This document shows positions 51,195 to 60,238 of a DNA stretch of 64,000 nt, piece by piece; the stretch's first letter is position 1; each line of letters starts with the position of its first letter. The DNA is taken from the NCBI GenBank assembly GCA_040400875.1, contig JBBAPK010000006.1, positions 1 to 64,000 on the forward strand. The letters run 5' to 3'. This DNA comes from PBB1 sp040400875. Its GTDB lineage: Bacteria > Pseudomonadota > Gammaproteobacteria > Burkholderiales > Burkholderiaceae_C. The notes beneath the pieces were generated by a model. The model was given only the letters and a program-made list of their open reading frames with translations. It made no database searches and had not been told where the DNA came from. The position numbers were made by a program, and so were the translations under genes.

Positions 51195-53259
51195 TGCGTA
51201 CCGCCGCAGCGGTGAGGATTTCGGGCAGCAACTGTGGCGGGCGCCCTGGGCGCAACAGCGCATACACCGGCACGCCGTTGCGCCCGAGCCGCGCCAGCGC
51301 GGCGGTGATGCGCTCGTCGCGGCGGGTCCAGTCGGCGCGCATCAACACCACGCCGGCGCGGGCGAAGTCCTGCTGCACCGCTTCGGTATCGAGCACCAGC
51401 CGCTCGTTGACCTGGCAGCTCACGCACCAGGCGGCTGAAAAGTCGACGAACACTGTGCGGCCTGCCGCGAGCTGCCGATCGATTTCGGCTTCATCCCAGG
51501 GCTGCCACGCGCTGGCGGTGGGGTTGCCGGTCGACGACGTGCGCGCGCCGGCGGTGTCAGCGCCCAGCCAGCCCACCTGCTGGGCCAGCACCCACACCAG
51601 CCAGGCCACGGTGAGAAACATCGGGATCGCCAGCACCTGCTTCAGACGCAGCATCCAGGCGCCCGGGCGCGGCAGGCGCTCGCGCCAGCCCGGCATCAGC
51701 ACCAGCAGCGCATAGGGCAGCGCCATGCCGATGCCCAGCGCGCCGAACACGCTCAACCCTACGGCGGCCGGCTGGGTGATCGCAAAGCCCAGTGCCGCAC
51801 CCATGAAGGGCGCGGTACACGGGCTGGCGGCCACCACCGCCAGCACGCCCGAGGCCAGCGCATCGACCGCCGGGCGCTCGTCGCGCCAGGCGAGCAGGCT
51901 CTGCGGCAGCAGCACCGACACGTCGAACACGCCCAGCAGGTTCAGCCCAAGGGCCAGAAACAGCAACGCCAGCACGCCCACGACCCACGGTTCTTGCAGC
52001 TGAAAACCCCAGCCGACGGCGCTGCCAGCCGCGCGCAGCGCCAGCAAGCCGGCGGCGAGCAGCAGAAAACTCAGCACCACGCCCACGCTGTAGGCCAGCG
52101 CGTGGGTGCGCAGCGCCAGCGCCGGGTGGCCCGCGCCGCGCGGCGTCTGGCTCAGGCTGAGCAGCTTGATCGACAGCACCGGAAAGACGCACGGCATCAG
52201 GTTGAGCACCATGCCGCCGACGAAAGCGAACAGCAGCGCGGCCGCCCACCCCAGATCGGCCGCAGCAGCCGGGCTGGCGGCGTCTGGCGAGGCGGCCACT
52301 GCTGCCAGCGCGGCCTCGGCCTGCGCATCGCGCAGCAGCTGCGCACCCGGCGGCAGGCTGATCGCGCTGACCGTGCGCACCGGCGCGTTGAACTCGGCCG
52401 CGCGCCGCCCACTGCCCCAAGGCGACGCCGCAGCGTCACCTTGCGCCACCACGATGCCGCGCAGCGATTCGGGCAGTGCCGCGCCATCAAACAGCCGCAG
52501 CCGGATGGCGTAGCCCGCGTCGGTGCCATAGACCTGATGGACGGCGGTCTCGACCCGTTGCTGGGTGTAAGGAAACAGATGGATCAACGGCGCTGGCGCC
52601 GCCGCGTTCGATGCGACGGAATCGGGCCTCGCGAAGCTCACCAGCAGCTCGGCACCGGCACTTTGCACATCGACCGTCCAGCCGTCGAGCGGCGTTGGCT
52701 GCTCGGCGGCGGCACGCTCGAACAGCGCGGCATGGGCGGTGCCGCCCGGGGTCACGCCATCGCCGGCCTCGACCACCGGCAGTTGCAGCTGCAGCTTCAC
52801 CGTCTCGGGAATGCAGACCTCGCGGCAGACCAGCCAGCTGGCCTCGGCCTTGAGCGTGAGCGTGCTGCCCGCGCGGGCATCGACCGGCGGCATGTAGATC
52901 TGCGGCAGCAGCAGTTCGCCTTCGTAGCCGAAATTGACCAGCGGGCCGATCCACAGCCGCTGCGGCGTGGGCCACTCGATCTCGTCGACCTGGCTGCCGG
53001 CGGGCAGCGTCCAGTTCAGCGCGGTCGGCAGGCCCGAATCACCGGGGTTGCGCCAGTAGGTGTGCCAGTGCGGCTGGTGCACGAGCCGCAGACCGATGCG
53101 AATCGGCTGACCAGGCTGGACCGCGGCGCGCTCGGCCACCAGTTCGGCGCTGACATGCGCGGTGGTCACCGGCTGAGCGAAGGCGCATGTGCTGAGCGCA
53201 GCCAGCAGCCACAGCGCCGCCGAGCGAGCCCCGCGACAGATCGATCCCGCCAGATTCAT
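51175..53259 (-). CDS. dsbD: Thiol:disulfide interchange protein DsbD/ScsB-like
   Basis: DsbD carries reducing power from cytoplasmic thioredoxin to the periplasm. The 694-residue product has a signal peptide (LLAALSTCAFA) and an N-terminal periplasmic domain with CREVCIP. An eight-helix membrane core follows, with LNLMPCVFPVLSIKLLSL and VVAASPCTAPFMGAALGF, which hold its two redox cysteines. The C-terminal thioredoxin domain has DFSAAWCVSCQVNERLVL (CVSC). ATG 53259 is chosen because GGAG lies six bases before it; ATG 53271 is an alternative. The length exceeds the 565 residues of E. coli DsbD and the N-domain is of the larger ScsB type. Confidence 0.9.
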   Translation of the reverse strand: MNLAGSICRGARSAALWLLAALSTCAFAQPVTTAHVSAELVAERAAVQPGQPIRIGLRLVHQPHWHTYWRNPGDSGLPTALNWTLPAGSQVDEIEWPTPQRLWIGPLVNFGYEGELLLPQIYMPPVDARAGSTLTLKAEASWLVCREVCIPETVKLQLQLPVVEAGDGVTPGGTAHAALFERAAAEQPTPLDGWTVDVQSAGAELLVSFARPDSVASNAAAPAPLIHLFPYTQQRVETAVHQVYGTDAGYAIRLRLFDGAALPESLRGIVVAQGDAAASPWGSGRRAAEFNAPVRTVSAISLPPGAQLLRDAQAEAALAAVAASPDAASPAAAADLGWAAALLFAFVGGMVLNLMPCVFPVLSIKLLSLSQTPRGAGHPALALRTHALAYSVGVVLSFLLLAAGLLALRAAGSAVGWGFQLQEPWVVGVLALLFLALGLNLLGVFDVSVLLPQSLLAWRDERPAVDALASGVLAVVAASPCTAPFMGAALGFAITQPAAVGLSVFGALGIGMALPYALLVLMPGWRERLPRPGAWMLRLKQVLAIPMFLTVAWLVWVLAQQVGWLGADTAGARTSSTGNPTASAWQPWDEAEIDRQLAAGRTVFVDFSAAWCVSCQVNERLVLDTEAVQQDFARAGVVLMRADWTRRDERITAALARLGRNGVPVYALLRPGRPPQLLPEILTAAAVRNALAAP

Positions 53260-53465
53260 GCACCGCTCCATGTCGACGACCGGCCTGCGCCCATGCGCCG
53301 CCCCGTACTGGAGTGCGCGAAACCGCTGCGGGTTCCGTGGCCCGGTCCGGGCGGCAAGGCGGCGAGCGTCTGGCCGGGCGGGCAGAGGGCGTTCGGGAGC
53401 ATGGGCAAGGGGGATTCGGGCTGCGGCGTCGACTGGCTCGACAATGATCCATTCTCCCATCCGAC

Positions 53466-55397
53466 GTGACCGACATGCCCCGCGCCTTTGCGTTGCTCGA
53501 CGACCACGGCGCCACGGCCGAGCGCCCCGCCAGCCGGCTGTACAGCGGCTTCGTGCGCGAACACCGCTGCGTCGATGCGTCCACGCTCGATGCCATGTGG
53601 ACGCGCGTCGATGTCGATCTGCGCGCCGGTCTGCACGCGGTGCTGCTGGCCGACTACGAATGGGGCGTCAAGCTGCTAGACACCGGCCCGAGCGTCGGCA
53701 GTGCGTCAATGCCCGGCGACGACCCCTCGTCGCTGCGCGTGCTGATGTTTTCTGATCTGGCGCGCCTGTCGCGCGACGATGTCGAGCACTGGCTCGAACA
53801 GCAGGACGCGCAAGACGCGAAAGGTACGCCGGCCGGCGTGATAGACCTGCGTTGCGACACCGACTTGGCGGCCTTCACCGCCGCCATCGCGCGCATCCAC
53901 GAGGCCATCCGCGCCGGCGAGACCTATCAGGTCAACTACAGCTACCGGCTGCATGGACTGGCCTATGGCTCGCCGCTGGCGCTGTACCGGCGCCTGCGCG
54001 CACGCCAACCGGTGGCTTACGGCGCCTTCATCGCGCTGCCGCCGGGCGACGACGTCACCCATATCCTGTCGTGCTCGCCTGAGCTCTTTGTGCGCCACGA
54101 CCAGGGCACGCTCACCACCCGGCCGATGAAGGGCACCGCCGCGCGCGCGGCCACGCCCGAGGCCGACAGCCACGCCGCGCAGCACCTGGCGCTCGATGAA
54201 AAGAGCCGCGCCGAGAACCTGATGATCGTGGACCTGCTGCGCAACGACCTCGGCCGCATTGCGCAAACCGGCTCGGTGCGGGTGAGCGATCTGTTTGCCA
54301 TCGAGCCCTACGCCAGCATGTTCCAGATGACCTCGACGGTGCAGGCCGAGGTGCGAGCCGATCTGGACATGCCCGAGGTGCTGCGCGCGGTGTTTCCGTG
54401 TGGCTCGATCACCGGTGCGCCCAAGCACCACACCATGTCGCTGATCGCGCAGCTCGAAGCCGCGCCGCGCGGCCTGTATTGCGGCGCCATCGGCTGGGTG
54501 GACTCGCCACAAGGCGAGGCGAAGCTGGGCGACTTTGGCCTGTCGGTGGCCATCCGCACGCTCACGCTCGGTGCCGAACACCGGGGTTTGCGCCCCGCGC
54601 AACTGGGCGTGGGCGCCGGCATCCTGCTCGACAGCAATGCCACCGACGAATTCGAGGAATGTGCGCTGAAGGCGCGCTTTCTGACCGGGCTGGATCCGGG
54701 CTTCGAGCTGTTCGAGACGATGAGCGCGAGCACCCAGGGCGTGGCGCTGCTCGATCGCCATCTGGCGCGGCTGGCTCACAGCGCGCAGGTGCTGGGCTTT
54801 GCGTTCGATCGCGCGGCGGCGCTGGCGCTCATCGAGAGATTTCTGAGCGGCCTGTCACCGGACGCCGCTAGCGCGAGCGGTTTGGCGGGCACGGGCGAGG
54901 CGCACCGCTTGCGCCTGTCGCTGGCCCACGACGGTCGTTTCACGCTCACGCACGGGGTGCTGGCCGCACTCAGCGTGACCGCCGTCACCTCACCGCATGA
55001 GCTCGCAACCGCGAGCGGCGCCGTCGGCCTGCTCATCGCCGCACAGCGGCTGCCCAACGCCAACCCGCTGGCCGCCCACAAGACCACGCTCCGCCAGCAC
55101 TACGACGACGGCGTGCGCGCCGCCGAGCAGGCTGGCGCCTTTGACAGCCTGTTCTTCACCGAAGACGGCCGCCTTGTCGAGGGCGGTCGCACCAGCGTCT
55201 TCGTCAAGCTCGACGGCCACTGGTTCACGCCCCCCATCACCGACGGCGCCCTGCCCGGCGTCATGCGTAGCGCGCTGCTCGACGACCCCGCCTGGCAAGC
55301 CCGCGAGCGCACATTGCATCAGGCCGACCTCGAGCACGCCGAAGCCATCGTGGTGTGCAACGCCCTGCGCGGGGTGTTGCCGGCGCGGCTGGTCTGA
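53466..55397 (+). CDS. pabB: PabB-PabC fusion: aminodeoxychorismate synthase component I with aminodeoxychorismate lyase
   Basis: The 643-residue bifunctional folate enzyme has residues about 1-415 as a chorismate-binding domain: IHEAIRAGETYQVNYSYRLH, RPMKGTAARAATPEADSHAA, AENLMIVDLLRNDLGRIAQT, FPCGSITGAPKHHTMSLIAQ. The remainder is a PLP class IV lyase: FELFETMSASTQGVALLDRH, AAHKTTLRQHYDD with the PLP-lysine, FTEDGRLVEGGRTSVFVK. Together they convert chorismate to 4-aminobenzoate, given the PabA amidotransferase elsewhere. Start is GTG 53466 or ATG 53475. Such fusions are common in betaproteobacteria. Confidence 0.93.
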   Translation: MTDMPRAFALLDDHGATAERPASRLYSGFVREHRCVDASTLDAMWTRVDVDLRAGLHAVLLADYEWGVKLLDTGPSVGSASMPGDDPSSLRVLMFSDLARLSRDDVEHWLEQQDAQDAKGTPAGVIDLRCDTDLAAFTAAIARIHEAIRAGETYQVNYSYRLHGLAYGSPLALYRRLRARQPVAYGAFIALPPGDDVTHILSCSPELFVRHDQGTLTTRPMKGTAARAATPEADSHAAQHLALDEKSRAENLMIVDLLRNDLGRIAQTGSVRVSDLFAIEPYASMFQMTSTVQAEVRADLDMPEVLRAVFPCGSITGAPKHHTMSLIAQLEAAPRGLYCGAIGWVDSPQGEAKLGDFGLSVAIRTLTLGAEHRGLRPAQLGVGAGILLDSNATDEFEECALKARFLTGLDPGFELFETMSASTQGVALLDRHLARLAHSAQVLGFAFDRAAALALIERFLSGLSPDAASASGLAGTGEAHRLRLSLAHDGRFTLTHGVLAALSVTAVTSPHELATASGAVGLLIAAQRLPNANPLAAHKTTLRQHYDDGVRAAEQAGAFDSLFFTEDGRLVEGGRTSVFVKLDGHWFTPPITDGALPGVMRSALLDDPAWQARERTLHQADLEHAEAIVVCNALRGVLPARLV

Positions 55398-55564
55398 AGC
55401 GCTGCCGGTCTGCACACAAAGCCGGAGGCTGCTCCCGCAGGAGCCGGGCGACAGCTTCGTCACACGCAGCCCTAACGTCCCGGCAAAGCCTGCCGATAAG
55501 GAGTTCATGGGGACGGCGCTGCATTGGCGCCTGCCCTGAAAAGAACCCATCGACAGGAGCTCCC

Positions 55565-55846
55565 ATGAAGTTGGAAAACATCGTTTTCGCGGTCGCTGCA
55601 AAGATCGACGTGGATCGCTCCTTCGTCTTTGAATATGTGGTGTGCCGACACATTCAGGCCATCTTGCTCAAGCACACCGATCTGCCGAGTCTGGTGACCG
55701 ATGAAAAGCGACAGGACTACGCCAATTCGGTGGAGCTGCAGCATTGCATCGACCAGGCCGCCCATCTGTTTCTGGCCGACATGGTGCGTGCCAGCGAGAT
55801 CAGCGAAGCGGCGATCGCCCGCTGGCAACTGCCCCTCGAGGTCTGA
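55565..55846 (+). CDS. Small hypothetical protein
   Basis: 93-residue protein that I do not recognise. AGGAG lies five bases before ATG 55565, so it is well supported as a gene. It is predicted helical and soluble: VFAVAAKIDVDRSFVFEYVV, then CRHIQAILLKHTDLPSLV and a C-terminal AAHLFLADMVRASEISEAAI. No signal peptide. The stop is immediately followed, with no gap, by the stop of the convergent GGDEF gene. Confidence 0.65.
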   Translation: MKLENIVFAVAAKIDVDRSFVFEYVVCRHIQAILLKHTDLPSLVTDEKRQDYANSVELQHCIDQAAHLFLADMVRASEISEAAIARWQLPLEV

Positions 55847-56410
55847 TCAGTCGGCCTCGTCGCGATCGTCCGGGCCCAGCGCGTCTGGCGGGCCGGCCCA
55901 CACCTGTTGAGCCTCGCCCGGCCGCAGGCGCGAGCGCTTGGCCGAATTGAGCCGCAAGTCGGCCAGATGCAGCAAATCGATCGCCTCCCAGCCGCCGCTC
56001 GCCGGCCGGGCTGAAACCCCGATGCACACATCGATGGCCCCGAAGCCCTCGTGCAGTTCATGCGCCCGTCCGATCAGGCTGCGCACCGCCTGCGCCAGTT
56101 GGGTGGCGGTGACCAGCGAGGTTCCGGGCAGCAACATCGCGAATTGATCGCCCCCGAGCCGGGCCACGGTTTGGTCCTCGCGCGCCGAGCGGCGCAGCGT
56201 GTCGGCCAACGCGCGCAAGGCCAGATCGCCTGCGGCTCGACCGCGCTCATGGTTGATCAAAAACAGGTTGTCCAGATCGACCAGCAGCAGCGCCAGCGCC
56301 TGTCTTTTGTCTTGCGCCGCATCGGCCGCCTCGCTCAGGCGATCCATGAAATAGGCGCGGTTGTGCAAACCGGTCAGCCCGTCGAGGAACAGGGCGCTAG
56401 CGTTTGTCAT
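55847..56410 (-). CDS. Stand-alone GGDEF-fold protein with degenerate active site
   Basis: The 187-residue protein is a lone GGDEF domain. The N-terminal DGLTGLHNRAYFMDRLSEAA and ALALLLVDLDNLFLINHERG carry the expected metal and nucleotide residues, but the signature reads ARLGGDQFAMLLPG: GGDQF in place of GG(D/E)EF, with Glu changed to Gln. That Glu is needed for diguanylate cyclase catalysis, so cyclase activity is doubtful and GTP or c-di-GMP binding may be the retained role. There is no sensory or membrane domain. ATG 56410 fits; an upstream extension is not conserved. Confidence 0.82.
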   Translation of the reverse strand: MTNASALFLDGLTGLHNRAYFMDRLSEAADAAQDKRQALALLLVDLDNLFLINHERGRAAGDLALRALADTLRRSAREDQTVARLGGDQFAMLLPGTSLVTATQLAQAVRSLIGRAHELHEGFGAIDVCIGVSARPASGGWEAIDLLHLADLRLNSAKRSRLRPGEAQQVWAGPPDALGPDDRDEAD

Positions 56411-56441
56411 GTCAGCCGACTCTACGCCCGCGGCATGACTT

Positions 56442-57074
56442 TCAGAACCTGTTTTCGAGTGCCGAGCCGGCGCGTTCAGGCAGTGGCGCGACGGCGGGCG
56501 GCAGGCTTTGCACCCGCGCAACGTCGGTGTACGACAGCGTGCTGTCGCCGAGTGCGGGCTGCCGGTAGACCAGCTTCATGCCGCCGGCAAAGTCCCAGTC
56601 GAAGCTGCCCCGGGGCGCGAACCGGCCCGCAAAGTTGGGAAACGGCCGCCGTGCGCCATCGGCGGTGAAGGGCACGCCGTATTTCTTCACCAGCAACTGG
56701 CGCAGCGCCTCGTTGTCCTGGCCGTAGGGCTTGATGACGAAGCGCGCGCTCACGAACACCGACTTTTCTGTCGTCAGGGTGAGCTGCTGCAGGGCCGGAA
56801 CGCCGGCCGCACGCGCGTCGAAGACCACGGTGCCATCGGCGCGGCGAGTCTGCACTGGCGCGCCCGCCGCGCTGGCCGCGGCGATGAAATCCTCGGCCGA
56901 GGCGTCCTTCAGGCGCAGGCCGTACAAGGTGAGCTCATCGGGCGAGGTGGCCGGCTGTGCCACAGCGAGCGCAGCAACCAGCACCCCAGCCACCACAAGC
57001 ACCATCGAACACCCCAGCGCGCGCCAGAGGTTGGCACGAAGGGCAGGCACAAAAATCGACAAGAGGCTGGACAT
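56442..57074 (-). CDS. Hypothetical exported protein
   Basis: 210-residue protein of unknown function. An N-terminal hydrophobic segment (LGCSMVLVVAGVLVAALAVA, then QPATS) looks like a signal peptide or anchor. The mature part contains GLRLKDASAEDFIAAASAAG, VFVSARFVIKPYGQDNEALR and FNFAGRF-like PFPNFAGRFAPRGSFDWDFA. ATG 57074 is selected. It is on the same strand as the GGDEF gene, 31 bp upstream of it, so the two may share a transcript. Confidence 0.6.
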   Translation of the reverse strand: MSSLLSIFVPALRANLWRALGCSMVLVVAGVLVAALAVAQPATSPDELTLYGLRLKDASAEDFIAAASAAGAPVQTRRADGTVVFDARAAGVPALQQLTLTTEKSVFVSARFVIKPYGQDNEALRQLLVKKYGVPFTADGARRPFPNFAGRFAPRGSFDWDFAGGMKLVYRQPALGDSTLSYTDVARVQSLPPAVAPLPERAGSALENRF

Positions 57075-57152
57075 GCGACGAGTTTGGCAGAGACGTCGCG
57101 CACCCAACGCGGCCCACGGCCAGGCCCGTGCTGGGGTGGCCGTGGCGAGCGC

Positions 57153-58004
57153 TCAGCGCAGGCTGTCGGGCGCGTCCCACTCCAGCAGCTGCCAGCGCGC
57201 GCCGGTGTTGACGCTGCCGGTGATCTCGGCGGTGTGGGTGTCGATGCGGTGAGCGGCAAAGGCCTCGCTGCAGCCCTCGAGCGCCGGGCAGGTCGAGTGT
57301 TCGATCAGCCAGCGCCCATCGCGCAGCGAGCCGTAGGAGATCTCGAAGTCCAGCAGCGCTGCGGCCTGCTCCGGGTGGCGCGCCAGCACCACGGCCAGCG
57401 TGTCGCCGGGCGCAGTACCTTCGGGCCACAACAGCGGGGTGCCGTCGGCCGCGAGCCAGCCGGTTTGCCGCGGGCGCACCCGCATCAGGTATTCGCCGCT
57501 GAGCAGCCAGCGCATGCCGCACGCTGCGATTGAGCTGGCCGCACCGGTAGCGGATGGCACCAGTTCGGCCAGCACCATGGAGCGGCCGGTGGAGTGGGGG
57601 ATGCGCTCCCACTCCTCGCGAAAGTCGCCGTTCAGACCGGTCTCGACCACGATGCCCTCGTCGCGCTCGAATGCCATCCAGCCGGTGTCGGGCCGGCCGC
57701 GGTCGGGCTGCACATCAAGCTGGCGGTGCCAGGTGCAGCGCTCGCCGGACGGCTGCGGCCAGAACACCTCGGTGCGTCCGAAAAACCCGGTCTGCAGCGC
57801 CAGCGCGGGGTGCGGTGGCGTGGCTTGCAGCGCCTCGGTGCTGCGCGCCGCGTCGGGCACGCGCAGGTCGGCGTGCCAGCGCGCGGTCTGCAGCCAGCGC
57901 GCCCAGGTGGTGGTGTCGCGCAAGCCGGGAATGGCGAGCTGGTTGCGCCGCCACGCACCGCGATAGCGCTCGGGCACCTCGGCGAAGTCGACGGCCGCGG
58001 TCAT
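57153..58004 (-). CDS. Uncharacterised protein, last gene of the right-end operon
   Basis: 283-residue soluble protein that I do not recognise. Aromatic-rich segments include VPERYRGAWRRNQLAIPGLR, DTTTWARWLQTARWHADLRV, GFFGRTEVFWPQPSGERCTW and GEYLMRVRPRQTGWLAADG. The several paired Trp/Arg blocks and the lack of a signal peptide or membrane helix suggest a cytoplasmic beta-rich fold. ATG 58004 overlaps the stop of the lactonase-like gene (ATGA), so it belongs to the same translation-coupled operon and probably to the same pathway. Confidence 0.7.
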   Translation of the reverse strand: MTAAVDFAEVPERYRGAWRRNQLAIPGLRDTTTWARWLQTARWHADLRVPDAARSTEALQATPPHPALALQTGFFGRTEVFWPQPSGERCTWHRQLDVQPDRGRPDTGWMAFERDEGIVVETGLNGDFREEWERIPHSTGRSMVLAELVPSATGAASSIAACGMRWLLSGEYLMRVRPRQTGWLAADGTPLLWPEGTAPGDTLAVVLARHPEQAAALLDFEISYGSLRDGRWLIEHSTCPALEGCSEAFAAHRIDTHTAEITGSVNTGARWQLLEWDAPDSLR

Positions 58005-58807
58005 TCGAGCGCCTGCGGAAACGGTGGCAGCGAGCGGTAGAAGTTGAAGTCGTGGTTGGGCCACAGCCAGGCACCCGTGTCGGCGGCCAGCGCCTTGAGC
58101 TTGCGGATGCTCTCGATCGCCTGCGCCTCGCGGCCTTGCCACAGCGTGCCGGGGGCGATCTCGTCGTCGAGGTTTTCCTGCAGGTCGGCGGCATCACCGG
58201 CGAGCAGGATGGGCGCTCCCTTGGGCATTTCGATCCACATCGACATGTGGCCGGCGGTGTGGCCGGGCGTGGCCACCGTCTGCACGCCGGGGACCACGGT
58301 GTATTCGCCGCTTTGCAGCCGGAACTGCAACGGCGCGCCGGCGTCGTCGATCAGGTCGTCGCCGAACACCGCGATGTCGGCACCGCTGCGCGCGGCCGCC
58401 ATCTCGTCGGCCTGCACATGGATTTCGGCGCCGCAGCCGCAGCGGCGCAGATCGCGCAGCCCGCCCGCGTGGTCGAAGTGCAGATGGCCGATGAAGATCA
58501 CGTCGACATCGGCCGGCGTCAGGCCCAGACGCGCCAGATGACGCGGGATGCGCTGCTCGTCGGTCATGGTCGGCGCGGGAAAGTCGAAGCTCGGGGTTTC
58601 GTAGTAGCGGGCGCGGGTCGCCGCATCGGCGATCTTGGCGTGATCGCAGCCCACGTCGTAGAGGATGCGTCCGTTGGCGGTCTCGATCAGGTAGGCCAGG
58701 ATGGGCGCGTCGATGAGCTGACCCTGGCCGCGCTGAAAGGTCGAGATGGACTTGTCATAGCGGTGGGTGGCGGTGAGCAGCGGCCACAGCTTGCGAACCT
58801 GCGTCAT
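58001..58807 (-). CDS. Metallo-beta-lactamase fold hydrolase, N-acyl-homoserine lactonase type
   Basis: The 268-residue product has the zinc-binding signature in VIFIGHLHFDHAGGLRDLRR (HxHxDH), a later VATPGHTAGHMSMWIE histidine, LLAGDAADLQ with the bridging Asp and LWPNHDFNFYRS with the last His. These fit the AttM/AiiA-like lactonase group. The natural substrate could be a homoserine lactone or another lactone made within this operon; context favours catabolism. GGAA lies upstream of ATG 58807, and both ends overlap neighbouring genes by four bases. Confidence 0.82.
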   Translation of the reverse strand: MTQVRKLWPLLTATHRYDKSISTFQRGQGQLIDAPILAYLIETANGRILYDVGCDHAKIADAATRARYYETPSFDFPAPTMTDEQRIPRHLARLGLTPADVDVIFIGHLHFDHAGGLRDLRRCGCGAEIHVQADEMAAARSGADIAVFGDDLIDDAGAPLQFRLQSGEYTVVPGVQTVATPGHTAGHMSMWIEMPKGAPILLAGDAADLQENLDDEIAPGTLWQGREAQAIESIRKLKALAADTGAWLWPNHDFNFYRSLPPFPQALE

Positions 58808-59487
58808 GGGATTTCCTTGTTCACGCACCGGCCGATCAGCGCAATCAGCGCTGTACTGTCGGCAACGGCTCCGAAGATACCGCCTTCGACCCCGATCATG
58901 GCCAGCGCCGGGGCTTGCAATTGCGGCTCGGACGCCGCACAGGCATCCGCCACGGTGATGCAGTTCAGGCCGTGGTCGATGGCCGCGCGCAGCGTGGTGT
59001 GCACGCAGACCTCGGTGGTCACGCCGCACAGGATCACGGTGGCTACGCCCCAGCCGCGCAGGATCTGGTCGAGCTCGGTCTGGTGGAAGGCGCTGTAGCC
59101 GGGCTTGTCGAGCACCGGCTCGCCCGCGCGCGGCTGCAACTCGTCGACCAGATCGTGGCCCCGTTCGCCGCGCACCAGCAGCCGTCCCAGCGGCCCGAGC
59201 GTGCCGATCTCGGCGCCGGCGGCGCGGCTGCGCGCGAGCTTGCCCGGCGGGCAGTCGCTCAGATCAGGCCGGTGGCCTTCACGCGTGTAGACGATGCGCA
59301 CGCCCGCGGCTCGCGCTGCGTCGATGAGTGCGAGCACCGGTGCGAGCGTGCCGCGCAGACGCGCCACGTCGACGCCGGCTTGCGCCGCGTAGCCGCGCGC
59401 ATCCAGAAAGTCGCGCTGCATGTCGATCACCAGCAGCGCGGTGCGCGCGGCGGTGATAGCCGGCAAGGCGCTGTCAGTCGAACTCAT
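58804..59487 (-). CDS. Isochorismatase-like cysteine hydrolase
   Basis: The 227-residue product has the superfamily triad: Asp in ALLVIDMQRDFLDARGYA, a Lys in PPGKLARSRAAG or nearby, and the nucleophilic Cys in VATVILCGVTTEVCVHTTLR. It is closest in pattern to amidases of the N-carbamoylsarcosine amidase/nicotinamidase type. Next to a creatininase-family enzyme, an amide or carbamoyl hydrolase role is reasonable but inferred. The start overlaps the creatininase gene by 14 bp and the stop overlaps the lactonase gene by four. Confidence 0.85.
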   Translation of the reverse strand: MSSTDSALPAITAARTALLVIDMQRDFLDARGYAAQAGVDVARLRGTLAPVLALIDAARAAGVRIVYTREGHRPDLSDCPPGKLARSRAAGAEIGTLGPLGRLLVRGERGHDLVDELQPRAGEPVLDKPGYSAFHQTELDQILRGWGVATVILCGVTTEVCVHTTLRAAIDHGLNCITVADACAASEPQLQAPALAMIGVEGGIFGAVADSTALIALIGRCVNKEIP

Positions 59488-60238
59488 GCGTGATCGCCGC
59501 CGCAATGCGAACCGACAGCTCCTTGGCCATCGCTTCGCCCTTGTCGGCACTTGAGCCGCGCGCCGACGACAGCACGCCCGACAGCGGCACCCAGTGCTTG
59601 CGCGTCGGGTACACGTCGTACGGCGGAAAGTCGACCGGCGGCTCGTCGGGGATCAGGTCAAGGCGCACCAGGCTCGGGTGGTAATGCAGCATCAGCGAGG
59701 TCTCGATGACCGCAGCGTGCTCCAGCGCGAAGCCCGGAAAGCCATCGGGAAACACCGTGGCCAGCGTGGTCTCGGACAGAAAGTCCCAGTACTCGAGCCG
59801 CATTACCTGCAGCGCGGCCGAGCCGCCCACATCGCGCAGCCCGAGGTCGATGCCTTCGGTGATGAACCACTGGTTTTCGTAGTGGCCGTTGACGATGACC
59901 AGCTTGGTCGCTCCGTGGCGGGCGAACTCGCGCACCGCGTCGCGCACCGAGCCGATCATGGTGGCCGCATCGACGCTGGTGGTGCCGCAGAAATGCTGGC
60001 CGCCGCCGCACTTGGGCTGCGACTTGTAGCCGTACGACAGACCGGGCGCCACCAGCGCGCCGATGCGCGCGGCCGCATCCGCCGCCACCGCCGAGCTGAG
60101 CATGCCGTCGGTGCCCAGCGGCAGGTGCGGGCCGTGCTGCTCGAGCGCGCCCACGGGCAGCAAGATGGCCGGTTGATCGCGCTTGAGCCGCGCTTCGTAA
60201 TCTACCCACGACAGCTGGTTCATCCAGACGGTGCTCAT
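59474..60238 (-). CDS. Creatininase-family amidohydrolase
   Basis: The 254-residue product is of the creatinine amidohydrolase/MftE superfamily. The metal ligands are visible in LLPVGALEQHGPHLPLGTDG (Glu, His, Asp), KLVIVNGHYENQWFITEGID (His) and FALEHAAVIETSLMLHY (Glu). The GTTSVDAATMIGSVRDAVRE segment is typical. The family opens cyclic or linear amides. ATG 60238 overlaps the exporter gene (ATGA). True creatininase activity is not certain because the family also acts on other amides. Confidence 0.85.
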   Translation of the reverse strand: MSTVWMNQLSWVDYEARLKRDQPAILLPVGALEQHGPHLPLGTDGMLSSAVAADAAARIGALVAPGLSYGYKSQPKCGGGQHFCGTTSVDAATMIGSVRDAVREFARHGATKLVIVNGHYENQWFITEGIDLGLRDVGGSAALQVMRLEYWDFLSETTLATVFPDGFPGFALEHAAVIETSLMLHYHPSLVRLDLIPDEPPVDFPPYDVYPTRKHWVPLSGVLSSARGSSADKGEAMAKELSVRIAAAITHEFD

